A stretch of DNA of 64,000 nt from Aphelenchoides besseyi. Taxonomy: Eukaryota; Nematoda; Chromadorea; Rhabditida; Aphelenchoididae. This document shows, piece after piece, positions 1 to 10,599 of this stretch. Numbering within the stretch: the stretch's first letter is position 1; each line of letters begins with the position of its first letter. A program made the position numbers and the translations under genes. The notes below the pieces were generated by a model that ran no database searches, was not told the DNA's origin, and worked only from the letters and a program-made list of their open reading frames with translations. The stretch lies in contig JAMPIQ010000003.1 in NCBI GenBank assembly GCA_024699855.1, positions 4,712,001-4,776,000 on the forward strand. The letters run 5' to 3'.

Positions 1-1877
1 TCGCATTTTTGAGAATCGAAGCACAATCGTTCATTTCGGCCATGAACGTTGAAACACCTTTGTAGATGTAATCCTGGGCTCCAACTCGGGTAAAGATTCC
101 ATCAACCAGTGAAAAGCGCGCGGATTGACACGGAACAAAACATCCGATTTGGCCCAAAAGAACGGTGATAGCAGCGGATCTTAAAACACCACAATTCGCT
201 AAGTCCTTCATTGCCAACAGCGACTTTAACGCGCAAAAATTAACACAGACTGTCAATAAAAATGTTGCAAAAACAAATGTAAAAGCTGTCTTATCGCAAA
301 TGTGTGTGTTTCTTTTCGTCGACAAGTTGCTTTGGCAATGAAGCAGATGAACATGAAAACGATTAAAATATAGACCTCAAATAGCTGCTCTTTCCACCCA
401 TGTTTGCACCCGTAAGACAAATAAAGTTCTCAGTATCTGAAGAGATTAGTCATTTGTAGTCCTTCTGTTTAGCCTACCGAATTTAATGTCGTTTGGAATA
501 TAAGACTTAACGAGTGGCGAGTTCTCCAACACTGGATGACGACATTCGATGAGCTCGAAAACGCGAGTACCGGGCTCGTGGAGTTCTGGTCGAACGTATG
601 GAGTAATTGCAGTGGCAGTTAGAACGGAAAATCCAACAAGAACATCGAGAACACCAATACGCTCATCCAACGCTTCGAAGGATGGAATGTAACCAGCTAT
701 AGATAGAATATTTGCGATTGTTGTAAAACCTTGAACCTACCACTTGCTCGTTCAATTGCTCGACGAATTTCTTCCTGTGTACTCTCATATTGTTCGCGAA
801 GATCGAGTAACGTGGGATTCAATTTTGCTAACGCCGTTGTGTGGAATTTAACTCCTGCTTTGTTCGTCTCAACGACGTCGACGTTTGCTTTTCGAATTGA
901 ACTTTGTACCTGAAAACGAAGAATAAGAGTCGTTACATTGTCGTTACAACTTTGCATGTAACGCGAAAGAAGAATCCGATGTTGAGGTTTTCTTCCAGTT
1001 TGACACTCTCTTCGTTGATTTCCGCTTTAAATCTTGACAGTTCTCGATTTGCTTTTTCTTTCAATTCGTCCATTTCCTGATTCAACTGAAGCAACGTTTC
1101 TGACATTACTGGTTTCACGCCTAAATCGTTTTATCAGTTTCCGTCGATATTTTGAATGCACTCACGATATTCGCCGGTCGCTCGAATGAACTCAACGGTT
1201 TCCTCGATCAAATCGGCGAATTTTGCCAGTTCGTTAGCTGAACGTTGTAACGGAATCTAAGATGAGTATTGTGATTAAAAAAAGTAGAAGAAAAAGGAAC
1301 CGAAATCAGTTTCTGTACGGCAGGTGATGCATTCACATCGGGCAAAATTTCATTGATTGTTTTCAATGTACGAACTGCACGATACAAACGATAACAATGC
1401 TAAAAGAAAGGGCAGTACACATGTACTATAAGGCTCAACAAACTTCTAATGACACGTTCTTCTTTTCCAATTTTGATGCGGTTGCTGAAATGTCGGTAAC
1501 TTGCGGCAACAACTGAGCGTTCAACATATCACGACAATCCGGAGCTTCATTGAATGCTTCAACAACATCCAACCGTTGGTTCAAAAGCTCCACATTATTC
1601 AGCGGATTCTTCAGCCATTGACCTAAAAGTACGAGCAAATTGATGAAAGGGAATGTGAAAAACATACCCAACAACTCTCTTCCCTTAGTCGTTTTGCATT
1701 TGTTGATCACCCCGTAGATCGTGTAGTCGCGATTAGCCGCTTTGGACACTGCAATAGTGAGTTCACGCATCTTACTACTTCAAATTGCTTACAAACACCG
1801 TTCGAATTAAAGAGCTCCAAGGCAGCAATCGCCGCGTTGTCCATTCGAACCGTCGAATTTTCATTTTCCTCGTCCAT
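1..1877 (-). CDS. MSH2: MSH2-type DNA mismatch repair protein, partial (3' end beyond window)
   Basis: Encodes a MutS homologue of the MSH2 class, which pairs with MSH6 or MSH3 to bind mismatches in the nucleus. Exons on the minus strand give, in order, the start of the lever domain ([15 protein letters not shown]), the [12 protein letters not shown] and QWLKNPL motifs, the clamp with FFFRVTCK, the [11 protein letters not shown] segment, [16 protein letters not shown], and at the left edge the ATPase-domain stretch [16 protein letters not shown]. The Walker A exon lies in the unlabelled 250-450 region. The first methionine, at 1877, follows a TTTTGTTCAG acceptor-like site by 14 bases. The first intron is best placed as the 50 bases from GTGTTTGTAAG to CTATTGCAG, which aligns with human MSH2 without a large gap. 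Odd: this start corresponds to roughly residue 290 of human MSH2, so the mismatch-binding and connector domains are absent, and I see no exons for them upstream. It may be a shortened gene, an incomplete model or a decaying copy. Family assignment is firm; completeness is not. Confidence 0.9.
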
Positions 1878-2847
1878 TTTCAATTGTATTTCTGAACAAA
1901 ACCAGCACTCACAAGAGAAAGATGTTCAACCATAAACTAAAATCTTCACAACCCGTCAACTTGTTGTTACCATCGAATTTCACTATCGATTATCTTCTCA
2001 ACCTCCAGTGATACCGTATATTTGTTTTACATTTTGTGACTTTTGATCTATTTCTTTAGGATTTGAACCCTCATAAATTACACACGAGGTTGTTTCTTGC
2101 TCCGAAACTTGTTAAATCGTTTCGAAAAAAGTTGATTTGTCATCTGAACTTTTATTGGAGAACTTTTCGAAACGATGATACAGGTGAAAATATGAGCATT
2201 TCGATATTCTGTCGGACAAATCTGCTCGAAAAAGTGCACGATAACAGCTGAAATTGACATCTTTTTGTTTGTGTCTACAAGCTTCAAGTTTGCAATGCAG
2301 TCGTATAGTAAGGTCAATGAAAGTGCAATCGCTTCAGCTGGGATGTTGAGTTTGCAAATTCAGGGCTTTGCGTCAAATTTCGTGATCTTTAAGAAACTGG
2401 GATCTATTTTCTGAGTTTGCGTCAGAAGTTGACGTGAATAAGAAGGAAAAACCCTTTAAAACTTCCTCTTTTCACCGTCATCGATCTTGTAATTAAAGGA
2501 CCAATTGAAAATGCTAAAAAGCCATAAAGCCGGGTGTTGTAAGCTTTTGGTCTCGATTCACTCAACCGTATAAGAAAGAACGAAGAAGGATATTTGAACA
2601 TGAATGAACTTAATTAGTTGTACCGTTTGCACTTTCTTGTAAACCAATTAATTCGTGTACCATTTTGCTTTTCATCATAGCCTTAGGCAGACTCAAAAAT
2701 GTTGCGTGATGAAACCATCTATTCATCAGTCCAATTCTCGTTTTTATTTTGTCCAATTGACACCCGTATAACAAGCTATTTTCAGTGTTAGAGCGAATTT
2801 TTTTGTCGACTCGACGTGTTTCCCGTTCAGTTGGCTTCACTCCAATT
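1878..2847. other. Intergenic stretch without recognised gene
   Basis: About 970 bases between the divergently placed MSH2 and small secreted gene. Short open frames exist on both strands (about 2063-2317 and 2610-2840) but match no family I know, lack good splice-linked partners, and contain none of the expected MSH2 N-terminal motifs. Probably promoter and spacer sequence. Confidence 0.5.
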
Positions 2848-3111
2848 ATGACACGTAGAGTTTACACGATTCTCTTCTTTTGCTTTTGCATTGCAATCGC
2901 TCATGCAATGTTTAATCAACGTTAGTCATTTAGTTCGAACAACAATCAATTAACGTCTTTATTTTAAGAAGTTGGATCAATGGAAGGCGCAAAGATGGAT
3001 GCTGCACTCAGTCGTATGGCTACCATTTGTAGTCGTCGTGCCGCGACAGCTGCTGCTGGTCGTGAAGTAGATGCATTGGTTTTTCGTTTATGTAATGTTC
3101 TTGGCCTCTAA
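2848..3111 (+). CDS. Small secreted protein, two exons
   Basis: Two-exon gene too small to stand out as an open frame. Exon 1 (2848-2920) encodes a clean signal peptide, MTRRVYTILFFCFCIAIAHA. A 48-base intron (2921-2968, GT...TTTTAAG) leads to exon 2 (2969-3111), which reads through in phase to a TAA. The mature part is about 48 residues with only two cysteines, one near the middle and one near the C terminus (ending RLCNVLGL), which could form one disulphide. I do not recognise a family; a small secreted peptide or a hormone-like factor are both possible. An AATAAA lies shortly downstream at about 3142. The intron phase, signal peptide and stop agree, so I think the gene is real. Confidence 0.6.
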
Positions 3112-3226
3112 AATCATTGGTTGTATGCCCACTATCAAGAACAATAAACTAAACGGTTTGTTAAACTCTGTCAATTGAGTGTCATAAGCGAACATTTACG
3201 AAATTTATTCCTTCGGCACTACATTT

Positions 3227-3733
3227 TTAGTTTTCGGTTAGATTATTAGAACGATGTGTCTGGTCGATTAGTTGGCAGTGCGGTCCTTCATCGGAAGCAT
3301 CCCTGAAATAGCTAATGCATTAACAGCGTAGGATTCTGGTTAAGCTCACTTGCAGTGAGACCGTCCATCGCAAACGTCATTCGGACGAACGCACATTAGT
3401 GAATCGCGACAAGTAAACCATGTTCCTTTACAAGGAGGTCTTTCGTTTTCGGAATTGAAAAACTCTTCCACACAATACCACTCGTCAGATCCATCGATAC
3501 AGTCAGCTATTCCGTTACAGAAGCGAACTTTATCAACACACTCTCCATCTTCACACGCTTCTTGCCAATCGCTTTGACAACTAGAGCAGTAAACTCGGTC
3601 AGATAAACGTAAATACGCAAAACCTGGAGTTTTTGAATGATATCAACGAGTCGTTTGATGCGTAAACGAAATAGGAAACTAGAACAACAAAACCCCAAAA
3701 AATTTGCAGTTTGACAAACGGGTTCACGGTCAT
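3227..3733 (-). CDS. Secreted protein with two LDL-receptor class A domains
   Basis: Three exons on the minus strand: 3624-3733, 3350-3580 and 3227-3302, joined by GT-AG introns of 43 and 47 bases, giving a 138-residue product. Exon 1 encodes a hydrophobic signal sequence (MTVNPFVKLQIFWGFVVLVS...). Exon 2 holds one full LDLa repeat with the calcium-binding end motif (CNGIADCIDGSDEWYC) and starts a second (CRDSLMCVRPNDVCDGRSHC). Exon 3 supplies the end of the second (DASDEGPHC). LDLa repeats are disulphide-bonded, calcium-dependent modules that bind extracellular partners; no transmembrane segment follows, so this is probably a free secreted protein. Its specific role cannot be inferred. The intact six-cysteine pattern restored exactly by splicing makes the model strong. 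Confidence 0.85.
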
Positions 3734-4366
3734 TTTGTTATTCCATCGTTTCAATCGTGTGGTTCGTTAAATAGCAAAAACTTTTACGAATGTAAACAAA
3801 GGAACGTCTGGTTGCTGATTTCGATCATTCAAAGAACACATGTGATGGACGAATAAAGTGAAAGCAAGGATGAGATGTGATTAAAAATTCAAAGAATACT
3901 CACGATATAAGATAGTGAACAAACAAAATGCAAATACTGCGTTCAATGTACATCGAATTCGAATATCCGTAGAATAAAAAGACCGGAAACGAGGTCTTTT
4001 GTTTAGCCATTATAGCGCAGTAAATGGCGCGTAATCAAATTGCTACGACCTTCCATTCAACCATTTTGCGGGGTTTCCGGTTGTCAAACTTCGAACTATC
4101 AGTTTTGGTTATACTGAGGTCAGAAATTGCCAAGAGAGCATTTACTTGCTTTATATTCTTAACGAGAGGACGGTTTGCTTCGTTGACGTAAACCTTTTCC
4201 TTTTTCTTGAGATTCCAATTTTGTTAAGAGGGTTTTCCACTCACAGTTCTCGGTAATTTGCGTGATAATGTCGCCGTTCTATACTTAATTATAATTCCAC
4301 GAATGTGAAAGCGGAACTCGGCGTTCGCTATAAATTCAACGGCTTTGTAACAACATTGTTCTAGTT
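3734..4366. promoter_or_regulatory. Shared 5' region between divergent secreted-protein genes
   Basis: About 630 bases between the head-to-head starts of the LDLa gene (minus) and the lipid-binding-like gene (plus). No open frame of note and no repeat shared with the rest of the window. It presumably holds both promoters; a TATAAA-like CTATAAATTC lies about 40 bases before the plus-strand ATG. Confidence 0.45.
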
Positions 4367-5246
4367 ATGCGGTTGTCCTTCATCGTAGGCCTAATTTTGG
4401 GTGTGTGGACTACAGGTGGTGAATTATCGAATGCAGCTGAAGCTCCAACTCAACTAGGTGAGTGGATTGCTGAGGATTGGTCATTAGATTCATTGAATGA
4501 GTTAAATGAATCCGAGGAGCTGACAACTGTCAAATCCACATTATTGAACGTGGTGGTTCTGCCGGAATTGTCAAAGCTTTTTACCGAAGTAAGTCGTTGC
4601 AGTCAATTTGATTCCAAGACAATCTAAGTTGTTGTCAAACAATGATATCGATGTTTACAGCAAAAAATTTCAGATTATTGGTCGAAACGTTCAAGACGAA
4701 TGGCAAGGTCGCAAACTTCCGTTCTTCGATATTCGTGTTTTACAACTCAATTTGTCGATTAGCAATTTGAAGATCGCACAAATCGAAGCTCCAAATCTAC
4801 GTTTTGAACTTTCAAGTTTCACATCCGACGATATCTCAACAAATCGTGTGTCTCCAGTCAGCACTAAAATATTGCATATCGTTGGAAACGGCGGCTCAGC
4901 ACTCATCCGTGGAGCCTATCGAGCCGTCTATCGCAACTCTCGTGTTGGACAACTGGCTATCGCAATACACGGTTTTCATCTCGACATTCGATTTCGTTTA
5001 CAACACGCTCAATCTCGACGCATTCAATTGTTGCCGTTGACGTGTACAGCGGCAGCCACTCAAATCGACTTAACACTTCTGCCAATTTTGATTGATGATG
5101 TTGAAGCGGCAATTGAACAAAAACTTCAAGAGGAAATAAGCCGCTATGTTTGTAATCAGGCAACCCGATACGTTCAATTTGCAGATCAACAACTTCAACT
5201 GCGCGGTATTTCCACACCGTTCGATAAAATCAACGAAACTTATTAG
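4367..5246 (+). CDS. Secreted TULIP/BPI-like lipid-binding protein (tentative)
   Basis: Two exons, 4367-4588 and about 4674-5246, joined in phase 0 by an 85-base intron ending TTTCAG. The product is about 264 residues with an N-terminal signal peptide (MRLSFIVGLILGVWTTGG). The rest is an alternating amphipathic pattern: LQLNLSISNLKIAQIEAPNL, then a basic stretch, then LAIAIHGFHLDIRFRL, a block resembling the BPI/LBP motif 'CTAAATQIDLTLLP', and a C-terminal amphipathic helix with IEQKLQEEI. This resembles the N-terminal half of BPI/LBP/CETP-type (TULIP) proteins, which bind lipids in a hydrophobic groove; nematodes have many secreted members. Only one TULIP barrel would fit. The family call is from pattern, not from a diagnostic motif. 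Confidence 0.55.
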
Positions 5247-5341
5247 CAATTGGCGAAATTATCCCAAATAAATGATACAACATTGTTGTGAATTATTGAC
5301 CTAGTTTATCTACTGCAAGAAGGAATATGCAAATCGACAAA

Positions 5342-6325
5342 TCAGCCCGTATAACCGGTTGTGTTTTCGCCTTTTTTCATCACATCAACCATCGCCTTAG
5401 CCTTTTCTGTATACTCTTTTGCCAGATCGGGATTCTTTGGAATTCCATCGCCAATTTTATACATTCTTAATATGGTTAAAGGGTGTCCAGTACTCGAACA
5501 AACCTCGAGACATTCGCACACGATTGAGGTATGTTGAGATCACAAGCCATCTTCCCGTATTTTAAAGCTTGATCCATACTTCGTTCCAGTCGTCCTAAAA
5601 AAACTGTGATAAAATTCATCAACTTTCAACTATACCAATTCGGCCGGGTTCAAAATCCTAAAGCAGCACAGTAAGATTTCAATTTGGATGTTAACATTTA
5701 CCTTTTTATTTCCGCCTTTTGCGATTGTAAACTTTTTGTCGCCCATATACCACGTCGATAACAACCAACAAGCTTCGGCATCTTCTAACTCACATGCTCT
5801 GAAATCATATGTCAACGCTTGTCATTAGTTTTACCTTACTTTTGCATAAACTTTTCGGCTTTGATTGAATCAGGTGGTCGATCGGGTTCGCCGTTCCAGT
5901 AAACCAACGAAAGAAAACGACAAGCTGGCGGAAGATTCGCAGCACAAGCGATTTCCAACGGAGTAATCATGTCCTTTAAACTTGGCTCACAATCTAAACG
6001 AAGATTACGAATGAAGTTCAACGCTTACATTTTCCCGCCAGTTTGTACATTGCATATTTGTAGCAACTTCGAGGGTATTTTCGCAACTCGCAGTTCTCCT
6101 TGAAAAGACCGTAGGCTCGATCGAATTGCTGGCTAACGGCCTCCATGTATTCGCCAAGCAAATGACATGAATCTGCTCGTTTTTCCTTAAAAACTTGATC
6201 GTAAAAACTCGAACACACGCACTCACTTCATAACATCCGTATCGATACTCGATCCCGATGTTGTCAACGTATTCTCGTCGTTCTTTTTGAATCTCATCGA
6301 ATTCTTCTTTACTTGTTGGCTCCAT
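5342..6325 (-). CDS. COA7: Cytochrome c oxidase assembly factor 7 (Sel1-repeat protein)
   Basis: Minus-strand multi-exon gene; ATG at 6325, TGA at 5342-5344. Spliced pieces follow COA7 in order: [12 protein letters not shown]..., [89 protein letters not shown], and [21 protein letters not shown] near the end. These are Sel1-like repeats with regularly spaced cysteines, as in human COA7, a small disulphide-rich protein of the mitochondrial intermembrane space needed for respiratory complex IV assembly. Introns are short (about 45 bases). The gene lies between the convergent TULIP-like gene and RAD23. No lesions seen. Confident family call from the repeat order and the conserved [13 protein letters not shown] block. 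Confidence 0.88.
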
Positions 6326-6618
6326 TTAGTTGACTAAAAACTGGTCAATTCGTTTGTTTTTATTTGAAAGTATTCCGCGAATCTTAACACTAAAAACTCG
6401 CATGTCTTAAACGAAAAAGACTCAATTTAATGCCAAATAGATTTCACACAATAGAAAAACAGCACATGTCATTTACCCATTAACAGACATAATTATTCAA
6501 ATATTCCGAAATTTAGCGTAATTCGATTTAACACAATTCTTTTTCAACAACTTATATCAAAAACAACTTAGAAGGGATTATGAATAAATACACACAAACG
6601 AATAGTGTTTGTACGTGA

Positions 6619-7892
6619 TTATTGTGTTTCGTCCATTCGACTAAGGATGTAATTCACGGCAAGATCCTCGTTTTTGTCACACGCAAAGTACGCCTCGATG
6701 ACCAACTGCTCAGGAAATCCCATTGATTGCAACTGAAATGTCGCGATTAAGTTTAAAAATCCGGCAAGCTTACTCGTTGAATTGCGTTTCGATCGTTTTC
6801 GGTGATTGCAATGGTCACATGTCCACTGTTGTGACCGCCCTCTTCTACACCACCGCCCTGTTCGGCTTCGGGAACCGCTGCGGCAATGTTGGCTCCGACT
6901 TCTTCGTTAGCACCCTCATTGAGCATTTGAACGAATGCTTCCTGATTCTCGCGAATGGTTTGCATCAAATCGGGATTGGAATTGGAAATCTCCGAGAGAA
7001 CCTGAGGCAAAAGCTCCGGATGTCCGCGAACGATCTGACAAATTTGAGCAAATTGCGGGGAATCGCGCAAAAAAGCCAAAGCTCCACCTTCACCTTCTCC
7101 TTCGCTCATCTCTACATCATTAGCTTGTTCAGCAACTAAACAGAGAAAATTTAAAGTGCGCAATGAATGAGAAACAAACCGTTATCAGCCATGGTATCCG
7201 GAATTCCGTTGCACAAATACTCGACGGCACGATCTGCATTGAAGAAGGCGGCACGCAGAGCTCGAATGACCTCTTCACGCGGATAACCCATACCACAAAT
7301 CGAGTTGCACATCTCTTCGTATTCAGCCGGAACTAGAAACAAAGTGAAATTTATGAAAGAACTAAAAACGACGACATACGCGAGAGTTGTGATTCAGCGG
7401 ACGGCTGAGCAACTGGCGCTTCAGCAGTCGTTGGAGTGGTAGTTGTGACCGTTGAAGCTGCCGATGAGGCCGGTTGAGTAGTAGAAGGTGCCTGTTCAAC
7501 TGCTGACTTATCAGATTTCTTCGGAGTCAAAGGGACTTCGACGCGTTTCTTAGAAACAATCATATAAAGAAGTAATTAATCGAAACTAACCTTTGGTGCC
7601 ATAACGACAATGTACTTCTTCTCGTCGACATTTATTTCCTTCAAAGTTTGTGTGTTTTCCAGAACTTTCCCGTTGTAGATCAATTTCTGACGTTCGACCT
7701 AAAACTCGACGAATTTTAAGGAAATGACAAAATTGAACAAACTTCGAATTCCTGTCCCTTTTCCTCGAAAATCTTCTGTTTGATATCGCTAACGATCACA
7801 TTCAACGGAAACGTGAGCTTGAATGTTTGCGACGAAATGGTCTTGAAGGTGATTTCGGAGGTTTTAGTAGTCGTTCCCGATTCTTCGCTCAT
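6619..7892 (-). CDS. RAD23: UV excision repair protein RAD23 homologue
   Basis: Minus-strand gene of about six exons with all RAD23 domains in order. A ubiquitin-like domain occupies roughly residues 10-85 ([38 protein letters not shown]). A Ser/Thr/Ala-rich linker follows, then UBA1 ([20 protein letters not shown] ... [13 protein letters not shown]), the XPC-binding domain ([18 protein letters not shown] ... [19 protein letters not shown]), and a C-terminal UBA2 ([20 protein letters not shown] ... NYILSRM) ending at a TAA at 6619-6621. RAD23 shuttles ubiquitinated proteins to the proteasome and stabilises XPC in nucleotide excision repair. Start at 7892 gives [14 protein letters not shown], slightly longer than the usual UBL start. 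Nothing appears broken. Confidence 0.95.
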
Positions 7893-8250
7893 TTTTGATG
7901 ACAGCTAAAACTCACGGCTTATTCCGCATCCATACATCACGCAATTTATGAAAGGTAAAGCACGATCGAGAAGAAGTAAACAAGACCATCGAACGAACGG
8001 AATGCTATTTATCAGCGTCGAAAGCGGCCACTGCGATTTCTGCCGCTCGTTTGTTATTGGCAAAGTGCTACAACAGAAATTCCATCTGAGTTCACTTCAA
8101 GGTCATTAGCTAATGTATTTTCTTGCACTTATGTCTAATTACCACTAAATTTGTGTACAAGTATAAAAACAACGAAAATCTAACAGCAATTCGGCTCTTT
8201 CCTGTTTAACCACCCCATCCGACCGCTCGCTCAAATTTTTTCGCATGCGA
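7893..8250. other. Spacer between RAD23 and the repeat cluster
   Basis: About 360 bases holding the RAD23 5' region and no gene that I can support. It ends where the first copy of a long direct repeat begins, marking the edge of the mobile-element cluster. Confidence 0.5.
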
Positions 8251-8536
8251 ATTTGCTCGCATTTAATTAAGTCCCGCGTTCGATTCCTGTTGCTCGCGTT
8301 TTGTTTTTCGTTGGTCGTAAGTGTTGGGGCACTCATTGTTCAGTTCTCGATTCGTATCTATGTGAATTTGAGTGGCGTTCTCGACATCGTCATCAAGACC
8401 CGTTTGAAGCGATTATTTCAGACATTGCGAGTTTAAATCCGCCAGAATAAAAGGTTCAATGAATACGGTTCTCTTAACAACCCAAAAAATTTCCCTCAAG
8501 CGATCGGCTACCGCCACTTGTTCACATTTCCGCCCA
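8251..8536 (+). repeat. Left copy of a ~285-bp direct repeat (possible LTR)
   Basis: Runs from AATTTGCTCGCATTTAATTAAG to CACTTGTTCACATTTCCGC and is repeated in the same orientation at 16568-16852 with a handful of differences. It contains AATAAA-type sequence near the end and is followed, about 80 bases on, by a BEL-type gag zinc knuckle, so it may be a 5' LTR. A partial third copy (first two thirds only) lies inverted at 56881-57040. The plus strand also encodes a hydrophobic stretch (FLLLAFCFSLVVSVGALIVQ), which argues that part of it comes from a membrane-protein exon. Confidence 0.55.
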
Positions 8537-8615
8537 CACCAACAACAACTCGAACAACAAAGGATCAAATCAATCCAACAAGAGACGTCAATTCAACCAT
8601 AACGATGCACACAAC

Positions 8616-8726
8616 ATGAATGCACCTACAACTCCGAACACAACACCGAAGTCCAAGGAATCTCTGGAACGGGAATGCGCCTTCTGCTTTAGCCCTCATT
8701 ACACATCTGCTTGCCCGATGTGCTAA
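8616..8726 (+). pseudogene. BEL/Pao-type gag zinc-knuckle fragment
   Basis: A 36-codon frame encodes a Thr/Pro-rich lead and the motif ECAFCFSPHYTSACPMC before a stop. The C-x2-C-x3-H-x4-C spacing is the zinc knuckle typical of BEL/Pao gag proteins, which bind the element's RNA during particle assembly. Nothing else of gag is recognisable, so this is a remnant. It lies just after the possible LTR at 8251-8536 and on the opposite strand to the BEL pol pieces at 9.1-10.6 kb, so the two do not form one intact element. Confidence 0.45.
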
Positions 8727-9128
8727 TGCTGACCGCACTCTTCAATCTCAGCTCAGCAATCAACTCCATTCCAATTTGTCGAGTCGAAGATTCCCTAACA
8801 GCGTACTACGTCGATCAACGCACCGTTGTAAGGGATTCCGCGTCCTTGGAGTTCCTTTCGAAGGCTTTTCTTCAACTCCTCAAACTTAAGTTAATAAACC
8901 TTTATTTTAACACAAACACGAACGAGATAATGGATCACTGGGCGAAACAACAGGAGAAATCCCGACCTTAAGGGTCGGTAAGAGCAAATTTGGCAAATTG
9001 ACCTACAATCAGCATTTCAACGAGCGAACGGTAGGCCTTTCGGTCGGCTGTGAACAACAAAGTGCAAACAAATTGGGTGGCAAAGAGAAGGAGGTAAAAA
9101 CCGGGGAGTTTAACAACTAACATACGGT

Positions 9129-10560
9129 TTATGCATAATGAAATCTTGTCATTGTTTTGGGTGTCGTCGGGCTCGAACTGATGTCCGCGTCTTCGCTGGT
9201 CCTCGTTCGCTTTCCGGGGCTACTGAGCTCTCTCCATTGGTTGAGGTTTGGGAATCGAGAGTTCGGTTTCCAATGGATAAAGTGTAGCGACCGCTCGTTT
9301 GATAGTCGTCGTCGTCGCGAACGGTCTCGACTTTGGCGTCTTTCGCTTAAGGTCGGCAACACGTAGTGTAGCTGACCGCGCGACCTGATCGCTTCCATAG
9401 AACAAGCGTTCAATTCGTCCGAGTTTCCATTCATTCCGGTGACGCGGCTCTTCGGCTATGATCACAGCTTCTCCGACTTGAAGGCTTCGCGTCTGCTGAC
9501 TCGTCGAGTTGAAACGTTCGTGTAGCGAGGTCAAGTAGTGATGCTGCCACAGATACCGGAAACAGTTGAGTTTAACAGAAATCGTAATACTGTATGTGTG
9601 GTGTCGTTATTGCGTGATGGGTTTGGGATTTTCGTTTTTCGCATCGTCAGTTTTCTTTTCTCCGATGGTAGTTGATCTGATCTCCAGTAAGTAGATATGA
9701 TTGAGCGATCGCTGTGTGATGTTTCCTTTCGGTGTGCGAAGCGTGATTCCTCGTGTTTTTCCGTCGACTGATTTGTTCAGCTCGCATTTGGAGTCGATCC
9801 AATGGATGATTTTTTCAAGCTTCAGGTGGTTCAGCTCTTCCGTTAAAAATTTCATGAGTTTACAGGCGAGATATGCAGCTGTTAACTCAAGTTTGGGAAT
9901 TGTCATCTTCTGTTAAGGTGTGACAAGACTTTTGGCCATCAGAAGAGATGAGACGTTGCTTTCTTTTATGTAGATGGCAAGTCCGAAAGCTCTTTTGTTA
10001 GCGTCGGTATAGAAATGCAATATAACTGGTTCTTGAATGTCAATATTGATGTGTCGCTGGATTGTTAGGACTTGATCGTCGTTGTTGAGAAGAGCGATCT
10101 TCTATGCTCGTGTGATATTCTCATCTTGAATTATGGTGTTCCAGTCGTAGAGTTTGGTGGGTTCCCGTGCCTTCTAGATTGCGAGGTGGCAAACCTGATG
10201 AAAAACGTACTTTGCTTCTGATGAAGCGGGAGAGGCTAACTCAAAGGGATCATATACGGATGAGTAATACTTGAAGATTTGCCATTTGGTTAGTAGTTTA
10301 GAATTGTCGTATTTTGGCCATCGAATCATGAAGTTGTCCGTATCAAGGGCCCAGTTCATTCCAAACAGATTTCCGACGGGGTGTCCATCCAGAAGTTTGA
10401 ATTTCGATCCAAAGTTGTTTACTTCCTCGTTGTTCGAAGTTATCTGATGCAAGTCAAGTTGAGCTGTTTTGAAAATTTCGACTGCCTTTGTCGTTTTGGT
10501 GATTGCCGTGCTGGCGTCTTCACTTAAAAGCATGAGTTTATCCTCATAGATGTTTGATTT
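9129..10560 (-). pseudogene. BEL/Pao retrotransposon pol fragments (left arm)
   Basis: Minus-strand pieces of a BEL/Pao polyprotein. At 10174-10560 lies the end of the reverse transcriptase: an altered YVDD box (NVNDLLEG) followed by FKTAQLDLHQITSNN and GNLFGMNWALDTD. At 9607-10020 is the RNase H-like region (FYTDANKRAFGLAIY, PKLELTAAYLACKLM, IHWIDSKCEL). At 9129-9534 is the DUF5641-type tail of the integrase (HERFNSTSQQTRSLQVGE, RHRNEWKLGRIERL). The integrase core itself is missing and frames are interrupted, so the element is dead. The part from 9602 rightwards is duplicated in reverse at the right end of the window. Confidence 0.8.
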
Positions 10561-10599
10561 CCTTCGAGTAAATCGTTCACATTCGCGTTGGCTTCGTTT

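Noticed and set aside
8270..8310. GTTCGATTCCTG, a T-loop-like motif
   Set aside because: Occurs inside the direct repeat without any cloverleaf; chance resemblance.
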